Shown piece by piece: positions 1 through 8,098 of a stretch of DNA of 64,000 bases. Each line of letters begins with the position of its first letter. Position 1 is the stretch's first letter. The position numbers were made by a program, and so were the translations under genes. This DNA is from CAYWNA01 sp964459305 (GTDB lineage: Bacteria; Planctomycetota; Planctomycetia; Pirellulales; Pirellulaceae), in contig CAYWNA010000014.1 of NCBI GenBank assembly GCA_964459305.1, forward strand, positions 1-64,000. Reading direction: 5' to 3'. The notes beneath the pieces were generated by a model. The model was not told where the DNA came from. It ran no database searches and was given only the letters and a program-made list of their open reading frames with translations.

Positions 1-1
1 G

Positions 2-1300
2 AAGAAAGAGAACCGCCGCGTGCCTCACGGCGAGTGGGACGTATTTTTGGAGAACCATCACGAGGCTTACATCGAGAAGCCGCGTTGGGAGCGGAACGTG
101 GAGAAGATTGCCGCCAACAGTCCGGACGCGACTCCGACCCGGGGTCGCCGCGAGAGTGCGAACTTGCTGGGCGGGTTGCTGCGTTGCCGCCGCTGCGGCA
201 GCATCCTGCACGCGACGTATCCCAAGGGCTCGGTGGTGTACGTGTGCCGCGGCGGATCGCGGCAGCGTGAACGTTCGCGGAAACGTTGCTTCAGTTTCCA
301 GGCCGCGGACTTCGAGCAGCGGATCGGCGAACTGATACTGGAAGTAGTGCGTCCGGCGGGAGTTGTGGCAGCGCGTGCGGCGGCCGAGCGACTGGCGGAC
401 GATCACCAGCAACAGCGTCAATTGTTCGTGGACCGCGTGCAGGTCTGCCGAGAAGTGGAGTCGCGCGCGGCGCGGGAGTACAAAGCGACGGATGCAACGT
501 ACACGTCGGTGCGTCAGCATCTGGCTTCGGAATGGGAAGCGGCGATCGCGGCCCGGCAGCAGGAAGAGGCGCGACTGGAGACGTTCGACGAACAGTCTCC
601 GGTGTTGCCGACGGCGGAGCAACAACGCGAGTTGGATCAGTTGGGCGAAGAAGTGGCTGGCATCTGGGATCACCCGCGGGCGAGCATGGCGTTAAAGAAA
701 CAGATCGTGCAGTTGCTGATTGAGGAGATCATCGTCGAGCACGACCGGGAGCGTGACGAACTGATCTGCCAGGTGCATTGGTCGGGCGGTCATCACACGG
801 ATCTGGTCGAGTCGCGTCGGCGTCGGCGTCAGAAGATTGTGGTCGCGGACCTGGCGGCGACGATGGACGTGTTGCGGAAGGTGATGACTGACAGTTCGAT
901 GGCATCGGCGTTGAACCGCGTGAAGATCCGCGATCCCTCGGGGCGGACATGGACGGGCCGGATGGTGAAGTCGTTTCGGGCGAAGCGTGGGATTGCGAGA
1001 TTCAACTCGCATGCGAAAAAGAAACACGGTTGGTTGACCCAGGCGGAGGCCGCTAACCGATTGTCGATCAGCGCGATGAGCGTGACGCGTCTTGTGCGAA
1101 GTGGCGTATTACCGGCGGAACAAACGGCAGCGGGTCTGCCCGCGGTGATTAAGGCGGAAGACCTGGAACTGGCTGCGGTAAAATCGGCCGTGCAGGCATT
1201 GAAAACGTCGCCGAATCGAGCGCTAACCGACGATCCGAAACAACGAAGTCTTTTCCCCACAACAGATTTCCAGAAAGGTGCATCATGCCGGACAGATTGA
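2..1300 (+). CDS. Large serine recombinase, C-terminal part (5' end outside window)
   Basis: The reading frame is open from base 2, so the N-terminal catalytic resolvase domain lies outside the window; the GTG at 20 is only an internal codon. What remains matches the C-terminal half of large serine recombinases: the end of the recombinase domain (W..FLENHHEAYIEKPRWERN), then a zinc beta-ribbon with CRRCG about 60 residues in and a second Cys pair reduced to VCRGG and KRCF, then a long charged coiled-coil region. The last 90 residues contain WLTQAEAANRLSISAMSVTRLV, which resembles an excisionase/MerR-type helix-turn-helix. Such enzymes integrate, excise or invert DNA. No attachment site or cargo is recognisable downstream, and the next gene is an ordinary chromosomal membrane protein, so this may be one edge of an element whose body lies to the left. 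The family call is firm; the role is not. Confidence 0.8.
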   Translation, partial: KKENRRVPHGEWDVFLENHHEAYIEKPRWERNVEKIAANSPDATPTRGRRESANLLGGLLRCRRCGSILHATYPKGSVVYVCRGGSRQRERSRKRCFSFQAADFEQRIGELILEVVRPAGVVAARAAAERLADDHQQQRQLFVDRVQVCREVESRAAREYKATDATYTSVRQHLASEWEAAIAARQQEEARLETFDEQSPVLPTAEQQRELDQLGEEVAGIWDHPRASMALKKQIVQLLIEEIIVEHDRERDELICQVHWSGGHHTDLVESRRRRRQKIVVADLAATMDVLRKVMTDSSMASALNRVKIRDPSGRTWTGRMVKSFRAKRGIARFNSHAKKKHGWLTQAEAANRLSISAMSVTRLVRSGVLPAEQTAAGLPAVIKAEDLELAAVKSAVQALKTSPNRALTDDPKQRSLFPTTDFQKGASCRTD

Positions 1301-1469
1301 ATTGACACTCGCAGCGTTTCTCGTCCCAGGCGTATGCCCACAGTGCCAACTGCTTGTCGACACCGAATGCGCCCCTACCCTTGAAATGACGTGAGAACCC
1401 TTGTACCAGTGCCCCGAACGCATCCCGCCAGTTTGCCCGACGTCTTGGCGTCGACATCCATCCGTGCCG

Positions 1470-2657
1470 TCATTCGTCGTCGTCGGACTCACGGACGTCG
1501 ATACCGAGGCGTTCCATCCGTTGTTGCCATTTCTGCCGGGCCAGCTTGCGCATGTCGTCGATCTTGTCGGCCTCGTCGACGATTTCGAATCCGATCAGTG
1601 TTTCGACGACGTCCTCCAACGTGACAATGCCCTCGGTGCCGCCGTAGTCGTCGACGACCAGCAGGATGTGGGCTCGGTTGTCGAGCAATTCCTCCAGGAC
1701 GTGACTCAACCGCGTGTTTTCGTTCACGGCGCGGATCTCTCGGCCCAGTTCGCGGAGCGTGGCTTCGCCAGCATGGCGGTGGGCGTTGAGCAGAACCTCG
1801 GTCTTGAGCACAAAGCCGGTGACCTCGTCCGGGTTCTCGCCGTAGATCGGGATCCGCGAGAAGCCGATTTCTTCCTCGGTCTGCATCACGTCGTGGACGG
1901 TCCGATCCCGCTGCCATGCGGTAACGACCGTCCGCGGAGTCATGATGTCTTCCGCACGGAGGTTGGGGAAACGGAAAAGGTTCTTCAGAACCCGCGACTC
2001 CTTGGCGTCCAACTGGCCCGACTTCGCGCCGATGTCGGCCAGCGCCGCGAACTCGTCGCGGCTGAACCGATGCACCGGCTTGCCCCCGGTCAAGAGTTTG
2101 GTCAACAACTCGGAGATGTAGATCAACGGGTAAAGCAGCCAGATCAGCCACTGCACGAACCGGGCAGCCATCGGAGCCAACTGGCGCCAGTAGAGGGCCC
2201 CCAACGTCTTGGGGATGATCTCCGAGAGAAACAGGATCAGCAGCGTCAGCACACCCATCGCGATGCCGACGTAGGGATCGCCAAAGTAGGCCGCCGCTTC
2301 CGCGCCCGCACCGCCGGCCCCGACCGTGTGGGCGATCGTGTTAAGCGTGAGGATGGCAGCCAGCGATCGGTCGATGTCGCCCTTGATCTTCTTTAGCAGA
2401 GGGGCGCTTCGCTTGCCGCGGTTTTCCAAATTGGCGATATACGACGGCGAGACGCTGAACACGACCGCCTCGGCGACCGAGCAGAGAAAAGAGAACACCA
2501 GGGCAACCGTGGCGTAGACCAGCATCATCACCAAGTGCGGCGTCTGCCAGAGTCGAACCGCCTCGGCCTGCAAGTCGTCCGACTCGCCGGCAGCCGCCAT
2601 GGAGCAGACCATCAAGGCAAGCACCGACGCCGGAAGGATCGTACGAATTGCCGTCAT
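1470..2657 (-). CDS. CNNM/CorC-type membrane protein with DUF21 and CBS pair
   Basis: This 395-residue protein begins with a hydrophobic leader (MTAIRTILPASVLALMVCSM) and then a DUF21-type transmembrane region of about four segments (roughly residues 40-185), including the LSEIIPKTLG motif typical of the family. Two CBS domains follow at about 220-345 (EDIMTPRTVVTAW, then ILLVVDDYGGTEGIVTLEDV). Relatives are CNNM/CorC proteins linked to Mg2+ or Co2+ handling, where the CBS pair senses adenine nucleotides. The C-terminal CorC/HlyC transporter-associated domain is absent: the protein ends about 45 residues after the second CBS domain in an acidic tail (ESDDDE). The ATG at 2657 is preceded by a purine-rich AGGAAAT. 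It stands alone, with no operon partner. The exact transported ion cannot be told from sequence. Confidence 0.85.
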   Translation of the reverse strand: MTAIRTILPASVLALMVCSMAAAGESDDLQAEAVRLWQTPHLVMMLVYATVALVFSFLCSVAEAVVFSVSPSYIANLENRGKRSAPLLKKIKGDIDRSLAAILTLNTIAHTVGAGGAGAEAAAYFGDPYVGIAMGVLTLLILFLSEIIPKTLGALYWRQLAPMAARFVQWLIWLLYPLIYISELLTKLLTGGKPVHRFSRDEFAALADIGAKSGQLDAKESRVLKNLFRFPNLRAEDIMTPRTVVTAWQRDRTVHDVMQTEEEIGFSRIPIYGENPDEVTGFVLKTEVLLNAHRHAGEATLRELGREIRAVNENTRLSHVLEELLDNRAHILLVVDDYGGTEGIVTLEDVVETLIGFEIVDEADKIDDMRKLARQKWQQRMERLGIDVRESDDDE

Positions 2658-2778
2658 CCGATATTTCCTATTTCGGTCGAGACTGAAACCGTTCCGCGCC
2701 TGGAACCCGCCCTATGTTAGCAGCGTCTGCTCCCGTGTCTAGCGCACGGTGAATAACGGTCTCTCAAACCTACAGTTC

Positions 2779-2925
2779 GCTGATTTCCAGCGGAGCGCAC
2801 TGACAGACGCTGGGATAAAGCGTCGAAGGCCTTGGGCGGCCCTCCCAGCCTTGGGGTTGTCCGGGTGCAACCGAGCCACGGACGCTGGCCTGGCCCAGTT
2901 GGTCGAAACAACCACTCAAAGCCTG
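2779..2925 (+). pseudogene. Possible remnant of a leucine-rich-repeat gene
   Basis: In the roughly 310-base gap between the CNNM protein and the methyltransferase, the plus frame reads ...ALTDAG..., and about 20 residues later LGLSGCNRATDAGLAQLV. That spacing and wording match planctomycete leucine-rich repeats of the form LxLSGxxxTDAGLxxL. Nothing before or after continues the pattern, and no start or full domain is present. A decayed fragment is the best reading, but the evidence is two repeat-like units only. Confidence 0.3.
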
Positions 2926-2970
2926 CCGGCGCAGCATCGCGTGGCGAGGGGAAGAACGCCAGATAGCCAA

Positions 2971-3675
2971 TCAGGGCTTGGCGGCGGGCGGCTTCTTTCT
3001 CCGAGGCTCAGGTGGGAAGAGGTCTTTTTGGACGAAAATCGCGATGAAGTGATACGTGCCGGTGATCAACTCGTAGCGGACCGGTATCCAGCCGGCCTCT
3101 TCGGCCTGTTGGGCCAGCAGGCCGGGCGACCAGGCGTGATCTTTGCTTCGACCTGAGGCCAGTCCGGTGTGCTTCTCGATCACGCAGACGCGGCCCGTGG
3201 GTTTGACGACCTTGTGCAGATGACGCAAGTAGTCGACCTTACCCTCCTTGGGCAAATGATGATAGGTTTTGGACAGGAAGGCCAGATCGCAAGAGTCATC
3301 CGGCAGACCGGCACCGTCGGTTGGACACAGCTCGGGTTTGATCTGCGGTACGTCGGCGTACTGTTCCTTCATCTTGTCGACCTTCTTCTGCTCGACCTCC
3401 AACGCATGAATCACGCCCTCGTCACCAACGCACGGTGCCATCCGTTCCGCCCACCATCCGTCGCCCGCTCCAACGTCCACGACAACGTCGCCGGGTTTGA
3501 GATCCAACTCCTTGAGTACGTACTCGCTCTTTTCTCGGTACGGGTACCCGCCGCCGCCCGTACAGGCATGCTGTTTGGCGTCGCCGACGCGCGTACTTTC
3601 GCCGGAATCGGCATAGGCCGCTGTTGGCGTTGTGATCAAAACTGCCAGGACAAACAATCGAAGATGGTTGCACAT
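2971..3675 (-). CDS. Exported SAM-dependent methyltransferase-like protein
   Basis: The ATG at 3675 is chosen because a GGAGA lies just upstream and because it opens directly into a signal peptide (MCNHLRLFVLAVLITTPTAAYA). A longer frame from 3765 would run into the upstream gene. The mature part is a class I SAM methyltransferase: motif I is GDVVVDVGAGDGWW at residues 62-75, an acidic strand end follows (IHALEVE), and later come DLAFLSKTYHHLP and GRVCVIEKHTG. The tail is basic and proline-rich (PPEPRRKKPPAAKP). Export of a SAM-dependent enzyme is odd, because SAM is cytoplasmic, but similar exported methyltransferase-like proteins recur in planctomycetes and related bacteria. It lies 31 bases downstream of the S58 peptidase gene on the same strand and may be cotranscribed. 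The substrate is unknown. Confidence 0.75.
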   Translation of the reverse strand: MCNHLRLFVLAVLITTPTAAYADSGESTRVGDAKQHACTGGGGYPYREKSEYVLKELDLKPGDVVVDVGAGDGWWAERMAPCVGDEGVIHALEVEQKKVDKMKEQYADVPQIKPELCPTDGAGLPDDSCDLAFLSKTYHHLPKEGKVDYLRHLHKVVKPTGRVCVIEKHTGLASGRSKDHAWSPGLLAQQAEEAGWIPVRYELITGTYHFIAIFVQKDLFPPEPRRKKPPAAKP

Positions 3676-3706
3676 AGTTGTCTCCGCATTCAGGTTCTCA
3701 GGTTGA

Positions 3707-4909
3707 TCAATCGTCCTTCGCTTGGATGGCCCCGTATTGTTTGCAGATCTCCACGAGCCGGTCAATGGGGATTGCCTCAGTGGTGTGACCCTGGTGTCCG
3801 GTCATTGTTGTGGCTTTGAGCATGCTGTTGATCACCGCCTCCTCGGCCGCCTCGCGGGTCGCCTGAAACAAGGGCGACAGCGCCTCGTCACGCAGTAGCC
3901 GAACGGTGCGTGCCCGATCGGCAGACTGGTGGGGCACACGCACGACTTGGCTCGTCGAGAACGCGATAACATAATCGCCGCTGCCATGCGTCATGGGCGA
4001 GCCTACGGCTGCCAGTCCCAGCAGCGCGCGCCGCGCGATTCGGGTCAACTGCCGCGCATCCAGCGGCGCGTCGGTAGCCACGACAAGCATGCACGAGCCC
4101 CCTTCGGATGATTTGTCGGCAGCGTGGCCCTTGAGGAAGTAACGCCCCAGTTCTTTGCCGACAGGCGCACCGGCCACCGTCAGGATGCCACCGAAGTTTG
4201 TCTGGGCGAGCACACCGACCGTGCGTCCGCCCAACGATTCAGGCAGTCGCCGTGACGCGGTTCCGATGCCGCCTTTCCAACCCAAGCATCGCGTTCCCGT
4301 GCCAGCGCCGACACAGCCTTCGGCCACCTGACCTCCCTTTGCCGACCTAATCGCCGCAAGCACATCCTGTTCGGTAACTCGCCGATGGCGGATATCGTTC
4401 AGATAGCCGTCGTTTGTTTCGCCGACCACCGGGTTGACCGAGCGAACATCTTCATTCCCCTCCAGGTTCAGCGTATACCCGACCAGCGCGTCTGCCGCGG
4501 TGAAGACAGACAGCGTGTTCGTTAAGACCACAGGCGTTTCCAGGACGCCTAGTTCTTTGACTTGCGTCGACCCGATCAGCTTGCCGAACCCATTTCCCAC
4601 GACGATCGCGGCCGGCACCTTCTGCTGAAACAGATTGTCGTCGTGCGGCAGAATCGCCGTCACCCCTGTACGAATATCGTCTCCTTCGACCAGCGTCTGG
4701 TGTCCCACGAGCACACCGTCCACGTCGGTAATCGCGTTTAGCGGGCCGGGTGGCAGCACACCGATCGCCAAGCCGATATCACGCGAGCGGGGCCGATTTA
4801 CCTCGTGTTGAACAGTCCCGGGGCGAGTACCCTGGGCATAGAGGTTATCACCGAAGGGATTCAGTACCGGAAGTGTCAAAAAGAGCGGAAGGTATGTGGA
4901 AGGTCTCAC
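3707..4909 (-). CDS. P1/S58-family aminopeptidase (DmpA/BapA type), exported
   Basis: This is a 400-residue protein with an N-terminal hydrophobic leader (MRPSTYLPLFLTLPVL). It has the hallmarks of peptidase family S58, whose members (DmpA, BapA) self-cleave and then act as aminopeptidases on D-amino acid or beta-amino acid peptides. Visible motifs are AITDVDGVLVGHQT near residue 60, GAGTGTRCLGWKGGIGTASR at 201-220, and GGSCMLVVATDAPLD around 270-283. In that last motif the Gly271-Ser272 bond is the expected autoprocessing site and Ser272 the nucleophile. HGSGDYVIAFST follows. Length is normal for the family (about 350-400). The start at 4909 places the leader at the N terminus. The methyltransferase gene follows after 31 bases. 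Confidence 0.85.
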   Translation of the reverse strand: MRPSTYLPLFLTLPVLNPFGDNLYAQGTRPGTVQHEVNRPRSRDIGLAIGVLPPGPLNAITDVDGVLVGHQTLVEGDDIRTGVTAILPHDDNLFQQKVPAAIVVGNGFGKLIGSTQVKELGVLETPVVLTNTLSVFTAADALVGYTLNLEGNEDVRSVNPVVGETNDGYLNDIRHRRVTEQDVLAAIRSAKGGQVAEGCVGAGTGTRCLGWKGGIGTASRRLPESLGGRTVGVLAQTNFGGILTVAGAPVGKELGRYFLKGHAADKSSEGGSCMLVVATDAPLDARQLTRIARRALLGLAAVGSPMTHGSGDYVIAFSTSQVVRVPHQSADRARTVRLLRDEALSPLFQATREAAEEAVINSMLKATTMTGHQGHTTEAIPIDRLVEICKQYGAIQAKDD

Positions 4910-4932
4910 CTTTGTATGGTCTCCTTTGACCC

Positions 4933-5026
4933 CGTTTGACCGAAAGCCGGAGGCGAGCGCGTGGCGTGGGATCGAACCCGGCGCCTGGTCGTCCCCACGC
5001 CATCGCCTCCGGCTTCGGGTTAAACG
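4933..5026. repeat. Intergenic palindrome, family A (KPEA-type arms)
   Basis: Left arm from 4933 and right arm ending at 5026 are inverted copies (GTTTGACC.GAAAGCCGGAGGCGA against TCGCCTCCGGCTTCGGGTTAAAC), with a second inner match GGCGTGGG/CCCACGCC. The outer arm sequence closely resembles the arms of the palindrome at 23672-23740. It lies between the S58 peptidase start and the Gfo/Idh/MocA 3' end. Confidence 0.8.
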
Positions 5027-5094
5027 AGGAAACTCCTATGTGTTGACGCGCGCATAGTCTACGTCAACACAGCCGCAGCGGCGCCGGCGATCCG

Positions 5095-6477
5095 CTACAC
5101 GTCGATTGTGTATGGCGGCCGTTGCGGCCGGGCGACTAGGGCGCTGGCCTGCTCGTCGCCAACGAAATCTTCATTGTCCGGGTCCCAGCGGAGTTTTCGA
5201 CGCAGCAACATGGCAATGTTGCACAAGTGGCACGAGCTGACGGAACGATGGTGAGTGAAGACGTCGGATACTGGTTGCGAGCGGTCCTTGATGCAAGCAT
5301 ACAGGTTTCGCATGTGCTCGACGGTCGCCATGTCGCGCCCCGTGTTGGCCGCGTCCGTAGATACACCGAACGGGTCAATTGGTTTGCCCTTGTACAGCCG
5401 AACGGTCTCGTCGCCGAGCCGCTCGCGATCGGCCTTGGTGAGTTCCTCGATCGGCTTGCCGCTCAGGCGGGCACGGTTGACGTACATCCGGCCCTTTTCG
5501 CCTTCGATCATGATGCCGTTGCCCGGTCCGTGTTTCACGACCATGGTGGATCCGTTTGCGAACGTCAGCGTCACTTCAAACTGGGTGGCCGTGTTGAAAC
5601 CATTGGGTATCTTTGCCTTTCCGGCGAAGAAGGCCACGGGATCCACATCCTCGGAAATCATCGGGAATTGACCACGACCTTCGATCTCGACCGGGCCCGA
5701 TTTGTCGTACCCGAGCGCCCATTGGGCAATGTCCAGGTGATGGGCGCCCCAGTCGGTCAGTTTGCCACCCGAGTACTCCAACCACCAGCGGAACGCCCCG
5801 TGACAGCGTTGCGGAGTGTAAGGGACCTGCGGACATTGGCCAAGCCACACGTCCCAGTTCAGGTGCGGTGGCGGATCGGCCGTGGGGAACGGTCCGCCGG
5901 TCGGACCCGAGCCAATGTAGCACGTGGCTCTGAGCACCTTTCCGAGCCGCCCGCTTTGCGCGATGGCTACGGCCATGAGAAACTGTGCACTGCTTCGCTG
6001 CTGGGTGCCCACTTGCACCACTCGACCGGTCTGTTTGACCGCTTGGCAAATCTTCTTCCCCTCGTCGACGGTCAGCGTCAACGGCTTCTCGCTGTAGACG
6101 TCTTTGCCCGCCTTGACCGCATCGATCACGATCCGCGTGTGCCAGTGGTCGGGCGTGCCGACGGTCACCACGTCGATGTCCTTGCGATCCAGCAGCTCAT
6201 GGTAGTTGGTGTAGACGGCGCACCGGTCACCACCCGCGAATCTCTCTGCATGTCGACGGTCGACATCGGCGCAAGCGATCTTCTCGCCCAGCCGGCAGGC
6301 GGTGTTGCCGACCAGCGTCCCGCGGCCACCTACACCAATGCAGCCGACACGAAGCCGATCACTAGCCGGTTCCGCCGACTGCAGCTGCCGTTTCCAGAAC
6401 AACGGTACAGCGGCGCTGCCAGTGGCGACCAGGGATCGTTTCAGGAACTCGCGACGATTGGAACGGTATCGAGTCAT
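5095..6477 (-). CDS. TAT-exported Gfo/Idh/MocA family oxidoreductase
   Basis: This 460-residue protein opens with a twin-arginine type signal (SNRREFLKRSLVATGSAAVPLFW). The nucleotide-binding fold starts at about residue 42 (LRVGCIGVGGRGTLVGN), and the family motif EKPL appears in VYSEKPLTLTVDEGKKI near 135. The C-terminal half is the substrate domain, with GGKLTDWGAHHLDIAQWALG near 235, as in many planctomycete Gfo/Idh/MocA proteins. These use NAD(P) to oxidise or reduce sugars and related polyols; an exported copy with its own dinucleotide is the usual explanation for the TAT signal. The ATG at 6477 puts the signal at the N terminus. A decayed C-terminal fragment of the same family lies at 17438-17608. 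The substrate cannot be told from sequence. Confidence 0.88.
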   Translation of the reverse strand: MTRYRSNRREFLKRSLVATGSAAVPLFWKRQLQSAEPASDRLRVGCIGVGGRGTLVGNTACRLGEKIACADVDRRHAERFAGGDRCAVYTNYHELLDRKDIDVVTVGTPDHWHTRIVIDAVKAGKDVYSEKPLTLTVDEGKKICQAVKQTGRVVQVGTQQRSSAQFLMAVAIAQSGRLGKVLRATCYIGSGPTGGPFPTADPPPHLNWDVWLGQCPQVPYTPQRCHGAFRWWLEYSGGKLTDWGAHHLDIAQWALGYDKSGPVEIEGRGQFPMISEDVDPVAFFAGKAKIPNGFNTATQFEVTLTFANGSTMVVKHGPGNGIMIEGEKGRMYVNRARLSGKPIEELTKADRERLGDETVRLYKGKPIDPFGVSTDAANTGRDMATVEHMRNLYACIKDRSQPVSDVFTHHRSVSSCHLCNIAMLLRRKLRWDPDNEDFVGDEQASALVARPQRPPYTIDV

Positions 6478-6732
6478 CAGTTAGTCTCCTTGAGTATTCA
6501 GAATGGCTCTAGTTTATCCCACCGGCCAGCGAACGCCACGAGGTTTCCTGGAGAAACAAAAAAACGGGATCCCATTTTCTCGCCGGCAGCAGCGGTCGTC
6601 AGCCATTGAGAGGTTACCCGAAGCGGAAGGCTCCCGGATGTGTTTACCTGAAGGAAAGTAAGAATGGACCACTAACTCTATCCGGCACAAACGGGAGGAT
6701 GCTCGTCCCTGCACGGCGATTTCAATCTGACA

Positions 6733-8091
6733 TCACTCCCCGGCCGGCTCCCAAAGGCGTGGTAGCGAGCCTCTCGAGCGGCGTTCGATCACGGGGATGT
6801 CCGTCAACTTCTGTGGAGTGCTGGAAACGTATCCTGGGAACCCCATCGCGATGTCTCCCGCCTCGATCATGAATGCATCCGGTATCTTGCCGAACAGCAC
6901 GGCTTCGTAGCAGTCGTCCACTTTGCGCATCAGCAGGTGATACCACATCAGGTCACGCCAGGCTTCGTCGTCGGCGTAAACGTACCATGTTCTCGCCATT
7001 TGGATCTTGGCGTCGCTTTCGATCTTGGCCCGGAACACCGTGCGGTCTCGTTGCCGCTGGTGGCTTACCTCGCTGATCCGAGTCAGCGGGCGGCCGTCGA
7101 ACGTGTGCGTTACCCACATCATGAAGTCCATGAACTGGATCTCACTGAAGTTCGAATGGCAGTAGTTGGGGATCATCTCGATGGTCATGGGCCGCTGGAG
7201 ACGTTCCTGCATGATGTTCACGTTAAACATGCTGTAGCCGTCCTCGTTCGTGGCACCCAGATAGAAAACCGGCACATTCACCTGTTCTCGAAAGAAGGCA
7301 TGATGGAAGGATAAGTGCCACTGAATCCTGTCCGTCGCGTAGACGCTTTCGTTGCCCATAATGATGACCGAGGCCACGCGCGAATCGATGGCCGCGGCGA
7401 CGGTGGCGCTGCGGCCCCGCTTGGAGTGTCCGCCGACGACCGCTTCCAGGTCATCCAATCCAAGGAATTGCTGAAAGGCATCCATCGCCTGAATGTAGAC
7501 CACGGCCAGTTGGCAATTCATGTTGTAGTAGTTCTCGCCGGTCTGTTTCCTCAACGTAGTAAGAATCCGCATATCTCTTTCGATACTCGAACCGTCCGTG
7601 TACCGACCGGGATTGGACAGTACCATGGTAGGATAGCCGGTCCTGGTTGCGATTGGTTCGCCGTACTTGTCCACGTGGACGGGGAAGTAATCCCGCCCCG
7701 GCGACCCCACGATCACGACCTTGCCCTTGCGATGCTGAGTTAGGTTCGGGCGGTTGTCCTCTGGCATGAAGATCACACAGGGATGGCCCCATTTCTTGCC
7801 GGCTAACTCTTGGCTGTAGAAATGAGCCGTCACCTTGCGCAGCTTTTTCGACGGGTCTGTGTCACTCGGCACAACTTCGTCCGACCGGATCTTGAACTCC
7901 AGCGGTACGGTGTGTCTCTTTACCAGCGGCCAGATTTTTCTCGGCTTGGGTACATCGCGCGAAGCCTTCTCGAAATCGAACGGTTCCGAGGCGGATGTCT
8001 CTTGAGCGAACACACACTGCGACAGGCAGAGCCACGCGGCAACGGCCGCTCCACAGATGCACGCACGAACAACGAATGAGTGAATTTGCAT
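6733..8091 (-). CDS. PhoPQ-activated pathogenicity-related-like alpha/beta hydrolase, exported
   Basis: A 452-residue protein with a signal peptide (MQIHSFVVRACICGAAVAAWLCLSQCVFA). Residues 216-240 contain VVGGHSKRGRSATVAAAIDSR, which fits the nucleophile elbow of the PhoPQ-activated pathogenicity-related family (usually G-x-S-K-R-G followed by an acidic residue and R-V). Ser223 is therefore the predicted nucleophile. The region VIIMGNESVYATDRIQWHLSFHHAFF and a later MIPNYCHSN fit the rest of that fold. The family is an alpha/beta hydrolase of unknown substrate. It begins 7 bases after the end of the upstream 660-residue secreted protein on the same strand, so the two are probably cotranscribed. 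The family call is moderate: I recognise the elbow and context but not every motif. Confidence 0.55.
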   Translation of the reverse strand: MQIHSFVVRACICGAAVAAWLCLSQCVFAQETSASEPFDFEKASRDVPKPRKIWPLVKRHTVPLEFKIRSDEVVPSDTDPSKKLRKVTAHFYSQELAGKKWGHPCVIFMPEDNRPNLTQHRKGKVVIVGSPGRDYFPVHVDKYGEPIATRTGYPTMVLSNPGRYTDGSSIERDMRILTTLRKQTGENYYNMNCQLAVVYIQAMDAFQQFLGLDDLEAVVGGHSKRGRSATVAAAIDSRVASVIIMGNESVYATDRIQWHLSFHHAFFREQVNVPVFYLGATNEDGYSMFNVNIMQERLQRPMTIEMIPNYCHSNFSEIQFMDFMMWVTHTFDGRPLTRISEVSHQRQRDRTVFRAKIESDAKIQMARTWYVYADDEAWRDLMWYHLLMRKVDDCYEAVLFGKIPDAFMIEAGDIAMGFPGYVSSTPQKLTDIPVIERRSRGSLPRLWEPAGE

Positions 8092-8098
8092 GGCAAGA

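Noticed and set aside
1301..1469. Right attachment site of the recombinase element
   Set aside because: No short direct repeat or tRNA end can be paired with a second site inside the window.
1401..2396. Long plus-strand open frame opposite the CNNM gene
   Set aside because: It mirrors the codon structure of the minus-strand gene, is rich in Arg, His and Val with no domain, and has no ribosome site.
5227..6609. 460-codon plus-strand frame opposite Gfo/Idh/MocA
   Set aside because: Antisense shadow: the minus-strand protein has clear family motifs while this one has none.
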